NCBI RefSeq assembly: GCF_011045035.1
Contig: NZ_JAALAA010000005.1
Location: forward strand, 186,001-250,000
Direction: 5' to 3'
DNA from: Nocardioides turkmenicus
GTDB lineage: Bacteria > Actinomycetota > Actinomycetes > Propionibacteriales > Nocardioidaceae
Length of the DNA: 64,000 bases
Under the pieces are notes generated by a model. That model did no database searches. It had not been told where the DNA came from and saw nothing but the letters and a program-made list of their open reading frames with translations. The first letter of the stretch is position 1, and each line of letters opens with the position of its first letter. Below are positions 55,528 through 64,000 of the stretch, in pieces. The position numbers were made by a program, and so were the translations under genes.

Positions 55528-57027
55528 ATGACCGCACCGACCCGCGTACACGCCTTCACCGACGACGCCCTCGCCGACCACGACGCCGTCGAGCTCGCCC
55601 GTCTCGTCCGGACCGGCGACCTGAGCGCGGCCGAGGTCGAGGCGGCGGCGGTCGCCCGGCTGCGCCAGGTCGCTCCGACGCTCCAGGCGATGGCGTACGA
55701 GGCCTACGACTCGCCCCGTCGGGCAGCGGACGGCAGCGGTCTGCTGCACGGTGTCCCGACCCTGCTCAAGGACAACACCGACCTGCTCGGGATGCCGACC
55801 AACCACGGGTCGGAGGCGATCCGGGCGCAGCCGGCCAAGCGCGACGGTCGCTACGCGACGCAGTTCCTCAGCAGCGGGGTGACGGTGCTGGGCAAGAGCC
55901 GGATGCCGGAGTTCGGGCTCAACGCGACCACGGAGTTCCGAAGCGGGCCGCCGACCCTCAACCCCTGGAACGCCCGCTACTCGGTCGGGGCGTCCTCCGG
56001 TGGCGCGGCGGCCCTGGTCGCCGCCGGCGCCGTGCCGATCGCGCACGCCAACGACGGCGGCGGTTCCATCCGGATCCCGGCCGCGGCCGCCGGGCTGGTC
56101 GGGCTCAAGCCCAGCCGGGGGCGGCACGTCGACGGCGAGACGGCCCGCACCCTGCCGATCAACATGGTCAGCGAAGGCGTGCTGACACGCACCGTCCGCG
56201 ACACGGCCACCTTCCACGCGGCGCTCGAGCGGCACTGGCGCAACCCGGCACTCCCGCCCCTCGGGCTGGTCGAGGGACCCGCGCGGCGGCGGCTCCGGGT
56301 CGCGATGATCATGGAGTCGGTGACCGACGCCGTCGTGGACACCCCGACGAAGGCGGCCGTCGAGCGGACCGCCACGTTCCTCGAGGAGCAGGGCCACACC
56401 GTCGAGCCGGTCCCGATCCCGGTCGACGCACGCTTCGTCGACGACTTCCTGACCTACTGGGGCCTGCTCGCCTTCCTCGCCGGCAATCTGGGCCGGCTGA
56501 CCATCGACCGGACCCTCGACACCAGCCTCCTCGACGGGCTCACCGACGGGCTGCGTCGCGAGTTCACCGCCGGCGGCTGGCGCCGGACGCCGGCCGCGCT
56601 GCACCGCCTGCGGCGGGCCGCGGCGGCCTACGCTGCCGTCTTCGACCACCACGACGTGGTGCTGTGCCCGGTCGTCGCCGGCGTCACCCCGCAGCTGGGC
56701 CACCTCTCGCCGAACGTGCCGTTCGACGACCTCGTCGACAGGCTCCGGCGGCACGTCGCGTTCACGCCGCTGCAGAACATCACCGGCGCGCCGGCGATCT
56801 CGCTGCCGATGGCGATCAGCGAGGAGGGACTGCCGATCGGGGTGCAGCTCTCCGCGGCGTACGGCGACGAGCGGACGCTCCTCGAGCTGGCCTACGCCCT
56901 CGAGGAGCAGTCGCCGTGGCCGCGGATCACAGCATCTGAGATGCCTTCTCCAGCACCCGGCGCAGGATCTGCTCCATCTCGTCGAACTCGGCCTGACCCA
57001 CGGTCAGCGGCGGGGAGAGCTGGATGA
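55528..57027 (+). CDS. Amidase signature-family hydrolase
   Basis: 499 residues from ATG 55528 (MTAPTRVHAFTDDALADHDA). Catalytic lysine in HGVPTLLKDNTDLLGMPTNH, cis-serine and nucleophilic serine in SVGASSGGAAALVAAG and DGGGSIRIPAAAAGLVGLKP. C-terminal ITGAPAISLPMAISEEGLPI is typical. Ser-Ser-Lys amidases hydrolyse a wide range of amides. The last 30 or so residues run into the convergent aminotransferase gene, a 101-nt overlap. Substrate unknown; the neighbours suggest amine or amide catabolism. Confidence 0.88.
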   Translation: MTAPTRVHAFTDDALADHDAVELARLVRTGDLSAAEVEAAAVARLRQVAPTLQAMAYEAYDSPRRAADGSGLLHGVPTLLKDNTDLLGMPTNHGSEAIRAQPAKRDGRYATQFLSSGVTVLGKSRMPEFGLNATTEFRSGPPTLNPWNARYSVGASSGGAAALVAAGAVPIAHANDGGGSIRIPAAAAGLVGLKPSRGRHVDGETARTLPINMVSEGVLTRTVRDTATFHAALERHWRNPALPPLGLVEGPARRRLRVAMIMESVTDAVVDTPTKAAVERTATFLEEQGHTVEPVPIPVDARFVDDFLTYWGLLAFLAGNLGRLTIDRTLDTSLLDGLTDGLRREFTAGGWRRTPAALHRLRRAAAAYAAVFDHHDVVLCPVVAGVTPQLGHLSPNVPFDDLVDRLRRHVAFTPLQNITGAPAISLPMAISEEGLPIGVQLSAAYGDERTLLELAYALEEQSPWPRITASEMPSPAPGAGSAPSRRTRPDPRSAAGRAG

Positions 57028-58315
57028 CGGGCTCGCCGCGGTCGTCGGCTCGGCAGTAGAGGCCCTCGGACCACAGCGCCTTGGAGACGTAGCCGTAGAG
57101 AATGCGCTCGCACTCCTCGGTGGTGAACGTCTCGCGGGTATCGCGGTCCTTGACCAGCTCGATGCCGTAGAAGTAGCCGGTGCCGCGTACGTCGCCGACG
57201 ACCGGCAGGTCCTTCAGCTTCTCCAGCGTGGCCAGGAACGCGGCCTCGTTGCGGCGTACGTTGCCGAGCAGGTCCTCGGCCTCGAAGACGTCGAGGTTGG
57301 CCAGCGCCACCGCGGTGGAGACGGGGTGACCGCCGAAGGTGTAGCCGTGGTAGAAGGTCTCCTCGCCCTCGAGGAAGGGAGCCATCAGCCGGTCGGAGAT
57401 GATCGTGGCGCCCAGCGGGGCGTAGCCCGAGGTCAGGCCCTTGGCCGAGGTGATCATGTCGGGGACGTAGCCGAACCGCTCCGCGCCGAACATCGTGCCG
57501 AGCCGCCCGTAGGCGCAGATGACCTCGTCGGAGACGAGGAGCACGTCGTGCTCGTCGCAGATCTCCCGCACTCGCTGGAAGTAGCCCGGGGGAGGCGGGA
57601 AGCAGCCGCCCGAGTTCTGCACCGGCTCCAGGAAGACCGCCGCGACCGTGTCGGGCCCCTCGGCGCGGATCGCGACGTCGATCTGGTCGGCGCACCAGCG
57701 GCCGAACGCCTCCGGGTCGCTGCCGTCCATCAGGCCGCCGGTGATCTCGGCTGCGCGGTAGATGTTGGTGTTCGGCACCCGGAACGTCGAGGGGACCAGC
57801 GGCTCGAACGGTGCCTTGATGTCGGCCAGGCCGGTGATCGACAGCGCCCCGTGGGTGGTGCCGTGGTAGGCGATGTTGCGCCCGATCACCTTGTGCTTGC
57901 CCGGCTTGCCGCGCAGCTTGAAGTAGTTCTTGGCGAGCTTCCACGCCGTCTCGACGGCCTCGGAGCCGGAGTTGGTGAAGAAGACCCGGTTGAGGTCGCC
58001 GGGGGCCAGCGAGGCCAGCCGCGCGGCCAGCTCGATGGCCGGCTCGTGGGCGTAGGACCACAGCGGGTGGAACGCCAGCTGCTTGGCCTGCTTCGCACCC
58101 GCGTCGGCGAGCTCGGCACGCCCGTGGCCGACCTGGGTGACGAACAGCCCGGCGAGGCCGTCGAGGTAGCGGTTGCCCTCGACGTCGTAGATGTAGGCGC
58201 GCTCGCCCCTGGCGATGATCGGCACATCCGCCTCGGCGTAGCTCGAATGCCGCGTGAAGTGCATCCAGAGGTGGTCCTTGGCGTCGCGCTGCAGCTGTTC
58301 GTGGTTGCCGGTCAT
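56927..58315 (-). CDS. Class III aminotransferase, omega-amino acid/putrescine type
   Basis: 462 residues from ATG 58315 (MTGNHEQLQRDAKDHLWMHF). PLP-binding region LLVSDEVICAYGRLGTMFGA and the lysine in PDMITSAKGLTSGYAPLGAT. NRVFFTNSGSEAVETAWKLA and HGTTHGALSITGLADIKAPF are family blocks. It transfers an amino group from a diamine or omega-amino acid to pyruvate or 2-oxoglutarate. Divergent from the aldehyde dehydrogenase at 58433, which would use its aldehyde product. Confidence 0.88.
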   Translation of the reverse strand: MTGNHEQLQRDAKDHLWMHFTRHSSYAEADVPIIARGERAYIYDVEGNRYLDGLAGLFVTQVGHGRAELADAGAKQAKQLAFHPLWSYAHEPAIELAARLASLAPGDLNRVFFTNSGSEAVETAWKLAKNYFKLRGKPGKHKVIGRNIAYHGTTHGALSITGLADIKAPFEPLVPSTFRVPNTNIYRAAEITGGLMDGSDPEAFGRWCADQIDVAIRAEGPDTVAAVFLEPVQNSGGCFPPPPGYFQRVREICDEHDVLLVSDEVICAYGRLGTMFGAERFGYVPDMITSAKGLTSGYAPLGATIISDRLMAPFLEGEETFYHGYTFGGHPVSTAVALANLDVFEAEDLLGNVRRNEAAFLATLEKLKDLPVVGDVRGTGYFYGIELVKDRDTRETFTTEECERILYGYVSKALWSEGLYCRADDRGEPVIQLSPPLTVGQAEFDEMEQILRRVLEKASQML

Positions 58316-58353
58316 GACTCCATGGTCACCTACCGCATCTCGCTTTCGCAAGC

Positions 58354-58389
58354 GAATCCGTTTCAAAGTGCGAATATCACTTCGGATTC
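58354..58389. promoter_or_regulatory. Nested dyad between aminotransferase and aldehyde dehydrogenase
   Basis: gaatccg (58354-58360) and cggattc (58383-58389) enclose aagtg and cactt around cgaatat. The dyad lies in the 117-nt shared promoter region, so it is a candidate operator for the pair, possibly for the Lrp protein at 51934. Confidence 0.5.
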
Positions 58390-58432
58390 AGTTGTGACAT
58401 CCCTGTTACAGGAAGGAGTTAGTCTCTACCGC

Positions 58433-59875
58433 ATGGCTGACCAGATCTTCAGGAACGTGATCGGCGGCGAGCTGTGCGGGGCCGCCGACTCCGCGACGTA
58501 CGACGTCGTCGACCCCGCGACCGGCGAGGTCTACGCCCAGGCCCCGATGTCGTCCGAGGCCGACGTCGACAAGGCGTACGCGGCCGCCGCCTCGGCCTTC
58601 GAGACCTGGGGCGAGACCACGCCCCAGGAGCGCAGCCTGGCCCTGCTCCGGATCGCCGACGCGATGGAGGCCCGCGCCGAGGAGCTGACCGCGGTGGAGG
58701 TCAAGGACACCGGCAAGCCCTACCGGCTGACCTTGGAGGAGGAACTACCGCCGACGATCGACCACTTCCGGTTCTTCGCGGGCGCGGCGCGGACCCTGGA
58801 GGGGAAGAGTGCGGGGGAGTACCTGCAGGATCACACCTCCTGGATCCGCCGCGAGCCGATCGGCGTGATCGGGCAGGTCACGCCGTGGAACTACCCGCTC
58901 GCGATGATGTCGTGGAAGATCGCCCCGGCCCTCGCCGCTGGCAACACGGTCGTGCTCAAGCCGTCCGACACGACCCCGGCCAGCTCGTCGCTGCTGGCCG
59001 AGCTGGCCCAGGAGTTCCTGCCGCCGGGTGTGCTCAACCTCGTCACCGGCGACCGCGACACCGGCCGCGCGCTGATCCGCCACAAGACGCCGCAGATGGT
59101 CGCCATCACCGGCTCGGTGCGCGCCGGCATGGAGGTCGCCGCGAGCGCCGCGGCCGACGTCAAGCGCGTCCACCTCGAGCTCGGCGGCAAGGCGCCGGTG
59201 ATCGTCTTCGACGACGCCGACATCGACCAGGCGGTCGCGGGGATCGCCGCGGCGGGCTACTTCAACGCCGGCCAGGACTGCACCGCGGCGACCCGCGTCC
59301 TGGTGCAGGCAGGCATCCACGACGAGTTCGTCGCCGCGCTCGCGGAGGCCGCCCGCAACACCACCGTGGGCCTCCCCGCCGACAACCGCGACGTCGGCGC
59401 GCTCAACAACCCCGGCCAGCTCGCCCGGGTGGCGGGCATGGTCGACCGGCTCCCGGACCACGCCACGATCGCGGCCGGGGGAGCGCCGGCTCGGGTGGAG
59501 GGTGGCGAGAACGGCTACTTCTACCAGCCCACGGTCCTCGCCGGCCTGCGCCAGGACGACGAGCAGATCCAGAACGAGATCTTCGGCCCGGTGATCACCG
59601 TGCAGCGGTTCGCCGACGAGGTCGAGGCGCTCCGGTGCGCCAACGACGTCGACTACGGCCTCGGCTCGAGCGTGTGGACCAAAGACCACGCCACCGCGAT
59701 GCGGGTCAGCAAGCGCCTCGACTTCGGCGTGGTCTGGATCAACACCCACATCCCCTACATCTCCGAGATGCCCCACGGCGGCTTCAAGCACTCCGGCTAC
59801 GGCAAGGACCTCTCCGTCTACGGCTTCGAGGACTACACCCGGATCAAGCACGTGATGTCGTTCATCGGCGAGTAA
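58433..59875 (+). CDS. Aldehyde dehydrogenase, gamma-aminobutyraldehyde type
   Basis: 480 residues from ATG 58433 (MADQIFRNVIGGELCGAADS). NAD-binding PWNYPLAMMSWKIAPALAAG, the glutamate in VHLELGGKAPVIVFDDADID and the catalytic cysteine in FNAGQDCTAATRVLVQAGIH are present. C-terminal EMPHGGFKHSGYGKDLSVYG resembles gamma-aminobutyraldehyde and betaine-aldehyde dehydrogenases. It would oxidise the aldehyde from the aminotransferase or the FAD oxidases. aggaaggag at about 58411 is well placed for translation. Confidence 0.88.
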   Translation: MADQIFRNVIGGELCGAADSATYDVVDPATGEVYAQAPMSSEADVDKAYAAAASAFETWGETTPQERSLALLRIADAMEARAEELTAVEVKDTGKPYRLTLEEELPPTIDHFRFFAGAARTLEGKSAGEYLQDHTSWIRREPIGVIGQVTPWNYPLAMMSWKIAPALAAGNTVVLKPSDTTPASSSLLAELAQEFLPPGVLNLVTGDRDTGRALIRHKTPQMVAITGSVRAGMEVAASAAADVKRVHLELGGKAPVIVFDDADIDQAVAGIAAAGYFNAGQDCTAATRVLVQAGIHDEFVAALAEAARNTTVGLPADNRDVGALNNPGQLARVAGMVDRLPDHATIAAGGAPARVEGGENGYFYQPTVLAGLRQDDEQIQNEIFGPVITVQRFADEVEALRCANDVDYGLGSSVWTKDHATAMRVSKRLDFGVVWINTHIPYISEMPHGGFKHSGYGKDLSVYGFEDYTRIKHVMSFIGE

Positions 59876-60018
59876 TCCGCTAGACAAACATGTGAGTGTG
59901 CGACCCTCGATGTGCGGGCCGGAGGGGTCCGTGAAAGCATCGAGGGCCGTTTCGCGTACCTCCGCGGGGCGGACCCAGCAATGGAAGCAGTCGATCCCCC
60001 ACACGAGGTGCACCCCAC

Positions 60019-62055
60019 ATGTCAGCCAAGCAATGGCGGACAGATGTCCAAGGTCTCCGGGCCATTGCCGTAGGTCTGGTCGTCGCTGCCCACGCGGGCG
60101 TCCCGCACACCGAGGGCGGGTTCGTCGGCGTCGACGTCTTCTTCGTCCTCTCCGGCTTCCTGATCACCACGCTGCTGCTGCGCGAGGCCGACGAGTCCGG
60201 CACCGTCAGCATCCCGCAGTTCTACGCGCGCCGGGCCCGCCGCATCCTGCCGGCGGCCACCCTGGTGATCCTGGTCGTCCTGGCGTACGCCGCCTGGCAG
60301 CTGCCCACGACCAGGCTCACCGACGCGGCCGCTGACGGCACCTGGGCGGCGTTCTTCCTGGCCAACGTGCACTTCGCCGCCGAGGGTGTGGAGTACTTCC
60401 AGCCCAGCGAGCCCTCGCCCTTCCAGCACTACTGGTCGCTGTCGGTGGAGGAGCAGTTCTACCTGGTCTGGCCGGTCCTGGCGCTGCTGCTCATCCCCAG
60501 GCTGGGTCGCAAGGGCTTCACGGTCGTCGCCGCGGTGATCGCGGTCGCCAGCCTGGCGTGGTCGGTGTACGCCACCGGCGACAACCCCACCGCCGCGTAC
60601 TTCTCCACGCCGGCCCGTGCCTACGAGCTCGCCGCCGGCGCGCTGCTGGCCTGCTGGGGCGGACGGCTCAAGGGCGCCGCGAGCATCGCCGCCGGGATCG
60701 GCGGAGCCGCGGCGATCGTCGTGTCGACCGTCGTGTTCAGCGAGGCCACCCCGTTCCCCGGCTGGCAGGCGCTGGTGCCTACCCTCGGCACGGTCGCGCT
60801 GCTGGCCTCGGGCGCGAACGCCCCGACCGCCAGGCTGCTCGCGGTCCGCCCGCTGCGCTACGTCGGCGACATCTCCTACTCGCTCTACCTGTGGCACTGG
60901 CCGCTGATCGTGCTCGGCCCCGAGCTCCTCAGGCTCGGCAACGCCGCCCTCGAGATGACGGTCTCGGTCGCCGCCGCGCTGCTGCTCTCGGCGCTGAGCC
61001 ACCGCTTCGTCGAGCTCCCGTTCCAGCGCAAGCAGGTGCCGATGGTCTCTCACGGCCTGCGCTCGCTCGTCCTGTGGCCGGCCGCGCTCGTGCTGGCGAT
61101 CGGCAGCGGCTGGCTGACGACCGGCTATGCGGCGTACGCGGAGAAGGAGCGGGCCGCCCAGGCGCAGGCCTGGTTCGCCGCCAACGAGGTCCCCGACACC
61201 GCGGCCGAGACCGGCGGCCCGCCGCAGGTGCAGCGCGAGCTCCGCGCCGCTCTCGAGATCGCCGACCGCGGCGGGCCGATCCCGCCCGCCGTCCTGGGCG
61301 AGGAGATCACCGAGGACCGGTGGCAGAAGACCTACGGAGACTGCTACGCCAACTACGGCGAGACCCGCGGCGCCGACTGCACCCTCGGCGACACCGACGC
61401 GAAGAAGACCGTCGCCGTGGTCGGCGACTCCCACGCCGGCATGTGGCTGACCGCCTTCGACGACCTCGGCAAGGAGAACGGCTTCCGGGTCGTGCCGGTC
61501 GTCAAGGTCGGCTGCGCGCCCTACCCGGTCCAGCACCGCGGCAAGAAGATGACCCAGGCCGAGTGCGACGACTTCCGCGACTGGTCGACGGACCACCTCG
61601 AGCGCCTCGACCCCGACACGATCGTCTCGACCGCGCGCGGGCAGCTCTTCATGCCCAAGACGTACGCCGGGATGAGCCGTGACGAGCAGTGGTCGCGCGC
61701 CGTGCGCAGCACGGTGAAGGACTTCCGGAAGATCTCGCGCAGGGTCGTCGTCCTCGGCGATGTACCGGCCGTCGACCACAACCCGGCCGACTGCCTCAGC
61801 GCTCCCGAGGCCGACCAGCTGTCGTGCCTCAGCGACCCGGACTCCCGCGAGACCAGCAGCAACGCGCTCACCGAGGCGGCGGTGAAGGGCACCAGGGCGG
61901 CGTACGTCGACACCCAGCGTTTCGTGTGCGCCGAGGACCGTTGCCCGCTGGTCGTGGGGGAGAAGGTGACCTACTACGACGACTCGCACCTGACCGAGTC
62001 CTGGGTCCGTCACGTCGCTCCGCGACTGGGCGTGATCCTGGCGCCCCATATTTAA
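60019..62055 (+). CDS. Acyltransferase 3 family with SGNH domain, OatA-like
   Basis: 678 residues. N-terminal acyltransferase-3 membrane domain of about ten helices ([20 protein letters not shown] with the catalytic [33 protein letters not shown]), then a C-terminal SGNH hydrolase-fold domain from about 440 with the serine in [20 protein letters not shown] and the D/H pair in [20 protein letters not shown]. These proteins O-acetylate peptidoglycan or other surface sugars on the outside of the membrane. Monocistronic, with a terminator at 62149. Confidence 0.9.
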   Translation: MSAKQWRTDVQGLRAIAVGLVVAAHAGVPHTEGGFVGVDVFFVLSGFLITTLLLREADESGTVSIPQFYARRARRILPAATLVILVVLAYAAWQLPTTRLTDAAADGTWAAFFLANVHFAAEGVEYFQPSEPSPFQHYWSLSVEEQFYLVWPVLALLLIPRLGRKGFTVVAAVIAVASLAWSVYATGDNPTAAYFSTPARAYELAAGALLACWGGRLKGAASIAAGIGGAAAIVVSTVVFSEATPFPGWQALVPTLGTVALLASGANAPTARLLAVRPLRYVGDISYSLYLWHWPLIVLGPELLRLGNAALEMTVSVAAALLLSALSHRFVELPFQRKQVPMVSHGLRSLVLWPAALVLAIGSGWLTTGYAAYAEKERAAQAQAWFAANEVPDTAAETGGPPQVQRELRAALEIADRGGPIPPAVLGEEITEDRWQKTYGDCYANYGETRGADCTLGDTDAKKTVAVVGDSHAGMWLTAFDDLGKENGFRVVPVVKVGCAPYPVQHRGKKMTQAECDDFRDWSTDHLERLDPDTIVSTARGQLFMPKTYAGMSRDEQWSRAVRSTVKDFRKISRRVVVLGDVPAVDHNPADCLSAPEADQLSCLSDPDSRETSSNALTEAAVKGTRAAYVDTQRFVCAEDRCPLVVGEKVTYYDDSHLTESWVRHVAPRLGVILAPHI

Positions 62056-62148
62056 CCGAGGATTTAACTGGGACGCGCGTTTCGGGATTTGCTTTCGCGT
62101 GCCTCTTTGTGGCTTAATTGTGGGCAGACGTTGCAAAACGTTTCATGC

Positions 62149-62182
62149 ACAGCCCTGGACCCGTGGGGGAGTCCGGGGCTGT
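62149..62182 (+). terminator. Terminator after acyltransferase
   Basis: acagccctggac/gtccggggctgt with a 10-nt loop, followed by tgctattt. Confidence 0.7.
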
Positions 62183-62263
62183 TGCTATTTCCCGGGAAGA
62201 TCCCGGGCGATATCGGAGGCGGCCGCTTGGCGCGCTGTCAGCCTCTGCTGGGAGAATGTGCGG

Positions 62264-63373
62264 GTGAATCAGCAGCGACCACGCGACGTGGTGATCCTCG
62301 GCTCGACCGGGTCCATCGGCACCCAGGCCCTCGACCTGGTGCGCGCCAACCCGGACCGGTTCCGGGTCGTCGGACTGACCGCCGGCGGGTCCAACAAGGA
62401 GCGGTTCGAGGCCCAGGTCGCCGAGTTCGCGCCCAAGCTCTCCGGGCTGGGGGAGGAGGCGTCGGTCGAGGCCGCCGCCCAGCCCGCCGACGTGGTGCTC
62501 AACGGGATCACCGGGGCCGTCGGACTCCGCCCGACGCTGGCCGCGCTGGAGGCCGGCAACACCCTCGCCCTCGCCAACAAGGAGTCGCTGATCATCGGCG
62601 GGCCGCTGGTCAAGCGCGTCGCGGGCGACGGCCAGATCGTGCCGGTCGACTCCGAGCACTCCGCGATCGCGCAGTCGCTGCGCGCGGGCGCTGCGAACGA
62701 GGTGCGCAAGCTCGTGCTCACCGCCTCGGGCGGCCCGTTCCGCGGCCGCTCCCGCGAGGAGCTCGGCGAGGTGACCCCGGCGCAGGCGCTCAAGCACCCC
62801 AACTTCGCGATGGGGCGGGTGATCACGACCAACTCCGCCACTCTCGTCAACAAGGGCCTCGAGGTCATCGAGGCCCATCTGCTCTTCGACGTGCCGTTCG
62901 ACCGGATCGAGGTCGTCGTCCACCCGCAGCAGTACATCCACTCGATGGTCGAGTTCACCGACGGCGCCGTCGTCGCCCAGCTCGGCCTGCCGACGATGCT
63001 GGTGCCGATCTCGATGGGGATGGCCTGGCCCGAGCGGGTGGCCGACGCCGAGACCCCGATCGACTGGACCAAGGCCTCCGACTGGCGCTTCGAGCCGCTC
63101 GACGACTCCGCCTTCCCCGCGGTGCGACTGGCCCGCGAGGCCGGCACCCGCGGCGGCACCCACCCCGCCGTCTACAACGCCGCGAACGAGGTCTGCGTCG
63201 ACGCCTTCCACGAGGGCCGGATCCCGTTCACCGGCATCGTGGACACGATTGCGGAGGTGCTGGCAGCCCATGGCGGCGTACGCTCTGAAAGCAGCCTCTC
63301 GATCGAGGATGTGCTCGCCGCCGACGCCTGGGCGCGCGAGGAAGCCACCCGCATCTTGGAGACCCGTTCATGA
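62264..63373 (+). CDS. dxr: 1-deoxy-D-xylulose 5-phosphate reductoisomerase
   Basis: 369 residues from GTG 62264 (GTG 62258 also in frame). NADPH motif [20 protein letters not shown], metal and substrate blocks [43 protein letters not shown] and [16 protein letters not shown]. Second enzyme of the MEP isoprenoid pathway, target of fosmidomycin. Overlaps rseP by ATGA, a common actinobacterial dxr-rseP arrangement. Confidence 0.97.
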   Translation: MNQQRPRDVVILGSTGSIGTQALDLVRANPDRFRVVGLTAGGSNKERFEAQVAEFAPKLSGLGEEASVEAAAQPADVVLNGITGAVGLRPTLAALEAGNTLALANKESLIIGGPLVKRVAGDGQIVPVDSEHSAIAQSLRAGAANEVRKLVLTASGGPFRGRSREELGEVTPAQALKHPNFAMGRVITTNSATLVNKGLEVIEAHLLFDVPFDRIEVVVHPQQYIHSMVEFTDGAVVAQLGLPTMLVPISMGMAWPERVADAETPIDWTKASDWRFEPLDDSAFPAVRLAREAGTRGGTHPAVYNAANEVCVDAFHEGRIPFTGIVDTIAEVLAAHGGVRSESSLSIEDVLAADAWAREEATRILETRS

Positions 63374-64000
63374 GCTACTTGCTCTACACGCTGGCCGTGA
63401 TCGGCTTCGTCGTCGCGATCCTGGTCTCGATCGGGCTCCACGAGCTCGGCCACATGATCCCGGCGAAGGCGTTCGGCGGGAAAGTGACGCAATACTTCAT
63501 CGGCTTCGGGCCGACGGTGTGGTCGAAGCAGGTCGGCGAGACGGAGTACGGCCTCAAGGCGATCCCGCTCGGCGGCTTCGTGAAGATCGTCGGCATGCTG
63601 CCTCCCGGCGCCGAGCAGCTGGGGGAGCGCACCGAGGACGGCGCGCTGAAGGTGCGCAAGTCCAACACCGGCATGTTCACCCAGCTGATCAGCGACGCCC
63701 GCTCGGCCGAGTGGGAGCTGATCCGCCCCGAGGACGAGCCGCGGCTCTTCTACAAGATGTCGTGGTGGAAGAAGGTCATCGTGATGGCCGGTGGGCCCAC
63801 GGTGAACATCGCGATCGCGTTCTTCGTGCTGTGGGGCGTCTTCGGCATCTACGGGGTCCGCGAGCCCGTCGTCAACGCGGGACATCCGGTCGTCTCGAGC
63901 CTGCAGGAGTGCCTGCTGAGCTGGGAGGACCAGGGCCGCGAGTGCCGCCCGAGCGACAAGCCGACCCCGGCCGCCGACGCGGGCCTCAAGCCCGGTGACG
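63370..64000 (+). CDS. rseP: Site-2 protease RseP-like, partial at window end
   Basis: The 210 visible residues start [20 protein letters not shown]. The zinc-binding HEXXH is in [20 protein letters not shown], followed by GIGPTVWSK-like [20 protein letters not shown] and [19 protein letters not shown] second helix [20 protein letters not shown] carries the NP/DG-type region, and a PDZ domain begins near the end ([10 protein letters not shown]). Intramembrane protease that releases anti-sigma factors. Coupled to dxr. It runs off the window. Confidence 0.92.
   Translation, partial: MSYLLYTLAVIGFVVAILVSIGLHELGHMIPAKAFGGKVTQYFIGFGPTVWSKQVGETEYGLKAIPLGGFVKIVGMLPPGAEQLGERTEDGALKVRKSNTGMFTQLISDARSAEWELIRPEDEPRLFYKMSWWKKVIVMAGGPTVNIAIAFFVLWGVFGIYGVREPVVNAGHPVVSSLQECLLSWEDQGRECRPSDKPTPAADAGLKPGD

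Noticed and set aside
60022..62136. Long minus-strand open frame (about 700 codons) opposite the acyltransferase
   Set aside because: High-GC shadow with Arg/Gly/Asp bias and no motif; the plus strand has a clear acyltransferase with all motifs.
1..64000. tRNA or rRNA genes as integration targets
   Set aside because: No cloverleaf or rRNA sequence was recognised at either att site; both targets are protein-coding.

Overview
The window is high-GC actinobacterial DNA. Gene order and protein flavour suggest a Nocardioides-like member of the Nocardioidaceae, inferred from the syntenic run yraN-comM-dprA-xerC ... rpsB-tsf-pyrH-frr-cdsA ... rlmN ... dxr-rseP, frequent GTG starts and the long acidic tail on ribosomal protein S2. 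No 16S rRNA or tRNA gene was recognised, so the genus is an inference.

Two serine-recombinase elements sit 4.8 kb apart, and each splits a protein-coding host gene. Element 1 (about 105-10692, 10.6 kb) interrupts yraN. Its interior is visibly lower in GC than the host and full of CTAG tetramers. It carries a large serine recombinase, an HNH nuclease, a possible small terminase, many small unknown genes and unusually structured non-coding DNA, but no capsid, portal, tail or conjugation genes. It looks like a phage satellite or other non-conjugative integrative element. Element 2 (about 15531-32341, 16.8 kb) interrupts an M23 peptidase gene. It is a compact siphovirus-type prophage with an HNH-terminase fusion, portal, protease-capsid fusion, connectors, tail tube, frameshifted tail chaperone, short tape measure and one large tail protein. 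No endolysin is visible. For both elements, joining the host fragments at the inferred crossover restores an intact reading frame (366 nt for yraN, 624 nt for the M23 gene), and joining the element ends gives a dyad-symmetric attP.

The most unusual shared feature is a module at the left end of both elements: a small minus-strand zinc-ribbon gene, then a leaderless promoter driving a CutA1-like protein that overlaps an XRE-type regulator by exactly 14 nt. The regulator has a long helical, TPR-like C-terminal region. Promoter layout, overlap and proteins are conserved although the two elements are otherwise unrelated.

The rest is chromosomal. 10693-15523 holds yraN(3')-comM-dprA-xerC (DNA uptake and recombination) and a membrane protein. 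32342-39795 holds the M23 gene 5' part, the translation genes rpsB, tsf and frr, pyrH, cdsA, a histidine phosphatase and rlmN. 39813-45791 holds a mannosyltransferase-like enzyme, a LOG-family protein, a RIO-type kinase and a beta-propeller lipoprotein-like protein. 45903-50404 is a three-gene sulfur cluster: an exported SBP56/methanethiol-oxidase-like protein, a membrane-anchored protein and a YeeE-type transporter. 50555-59875 is an amine-catabolism region with Lrp, two FAD amine oxidases, a class III aminotransferase and an aminobutyraldehyde-type dehydrogenase, with an amidase and its TetR neighbour inside it. The window ends with an OatA-like acyltransferase, dxr and the start of rseP.
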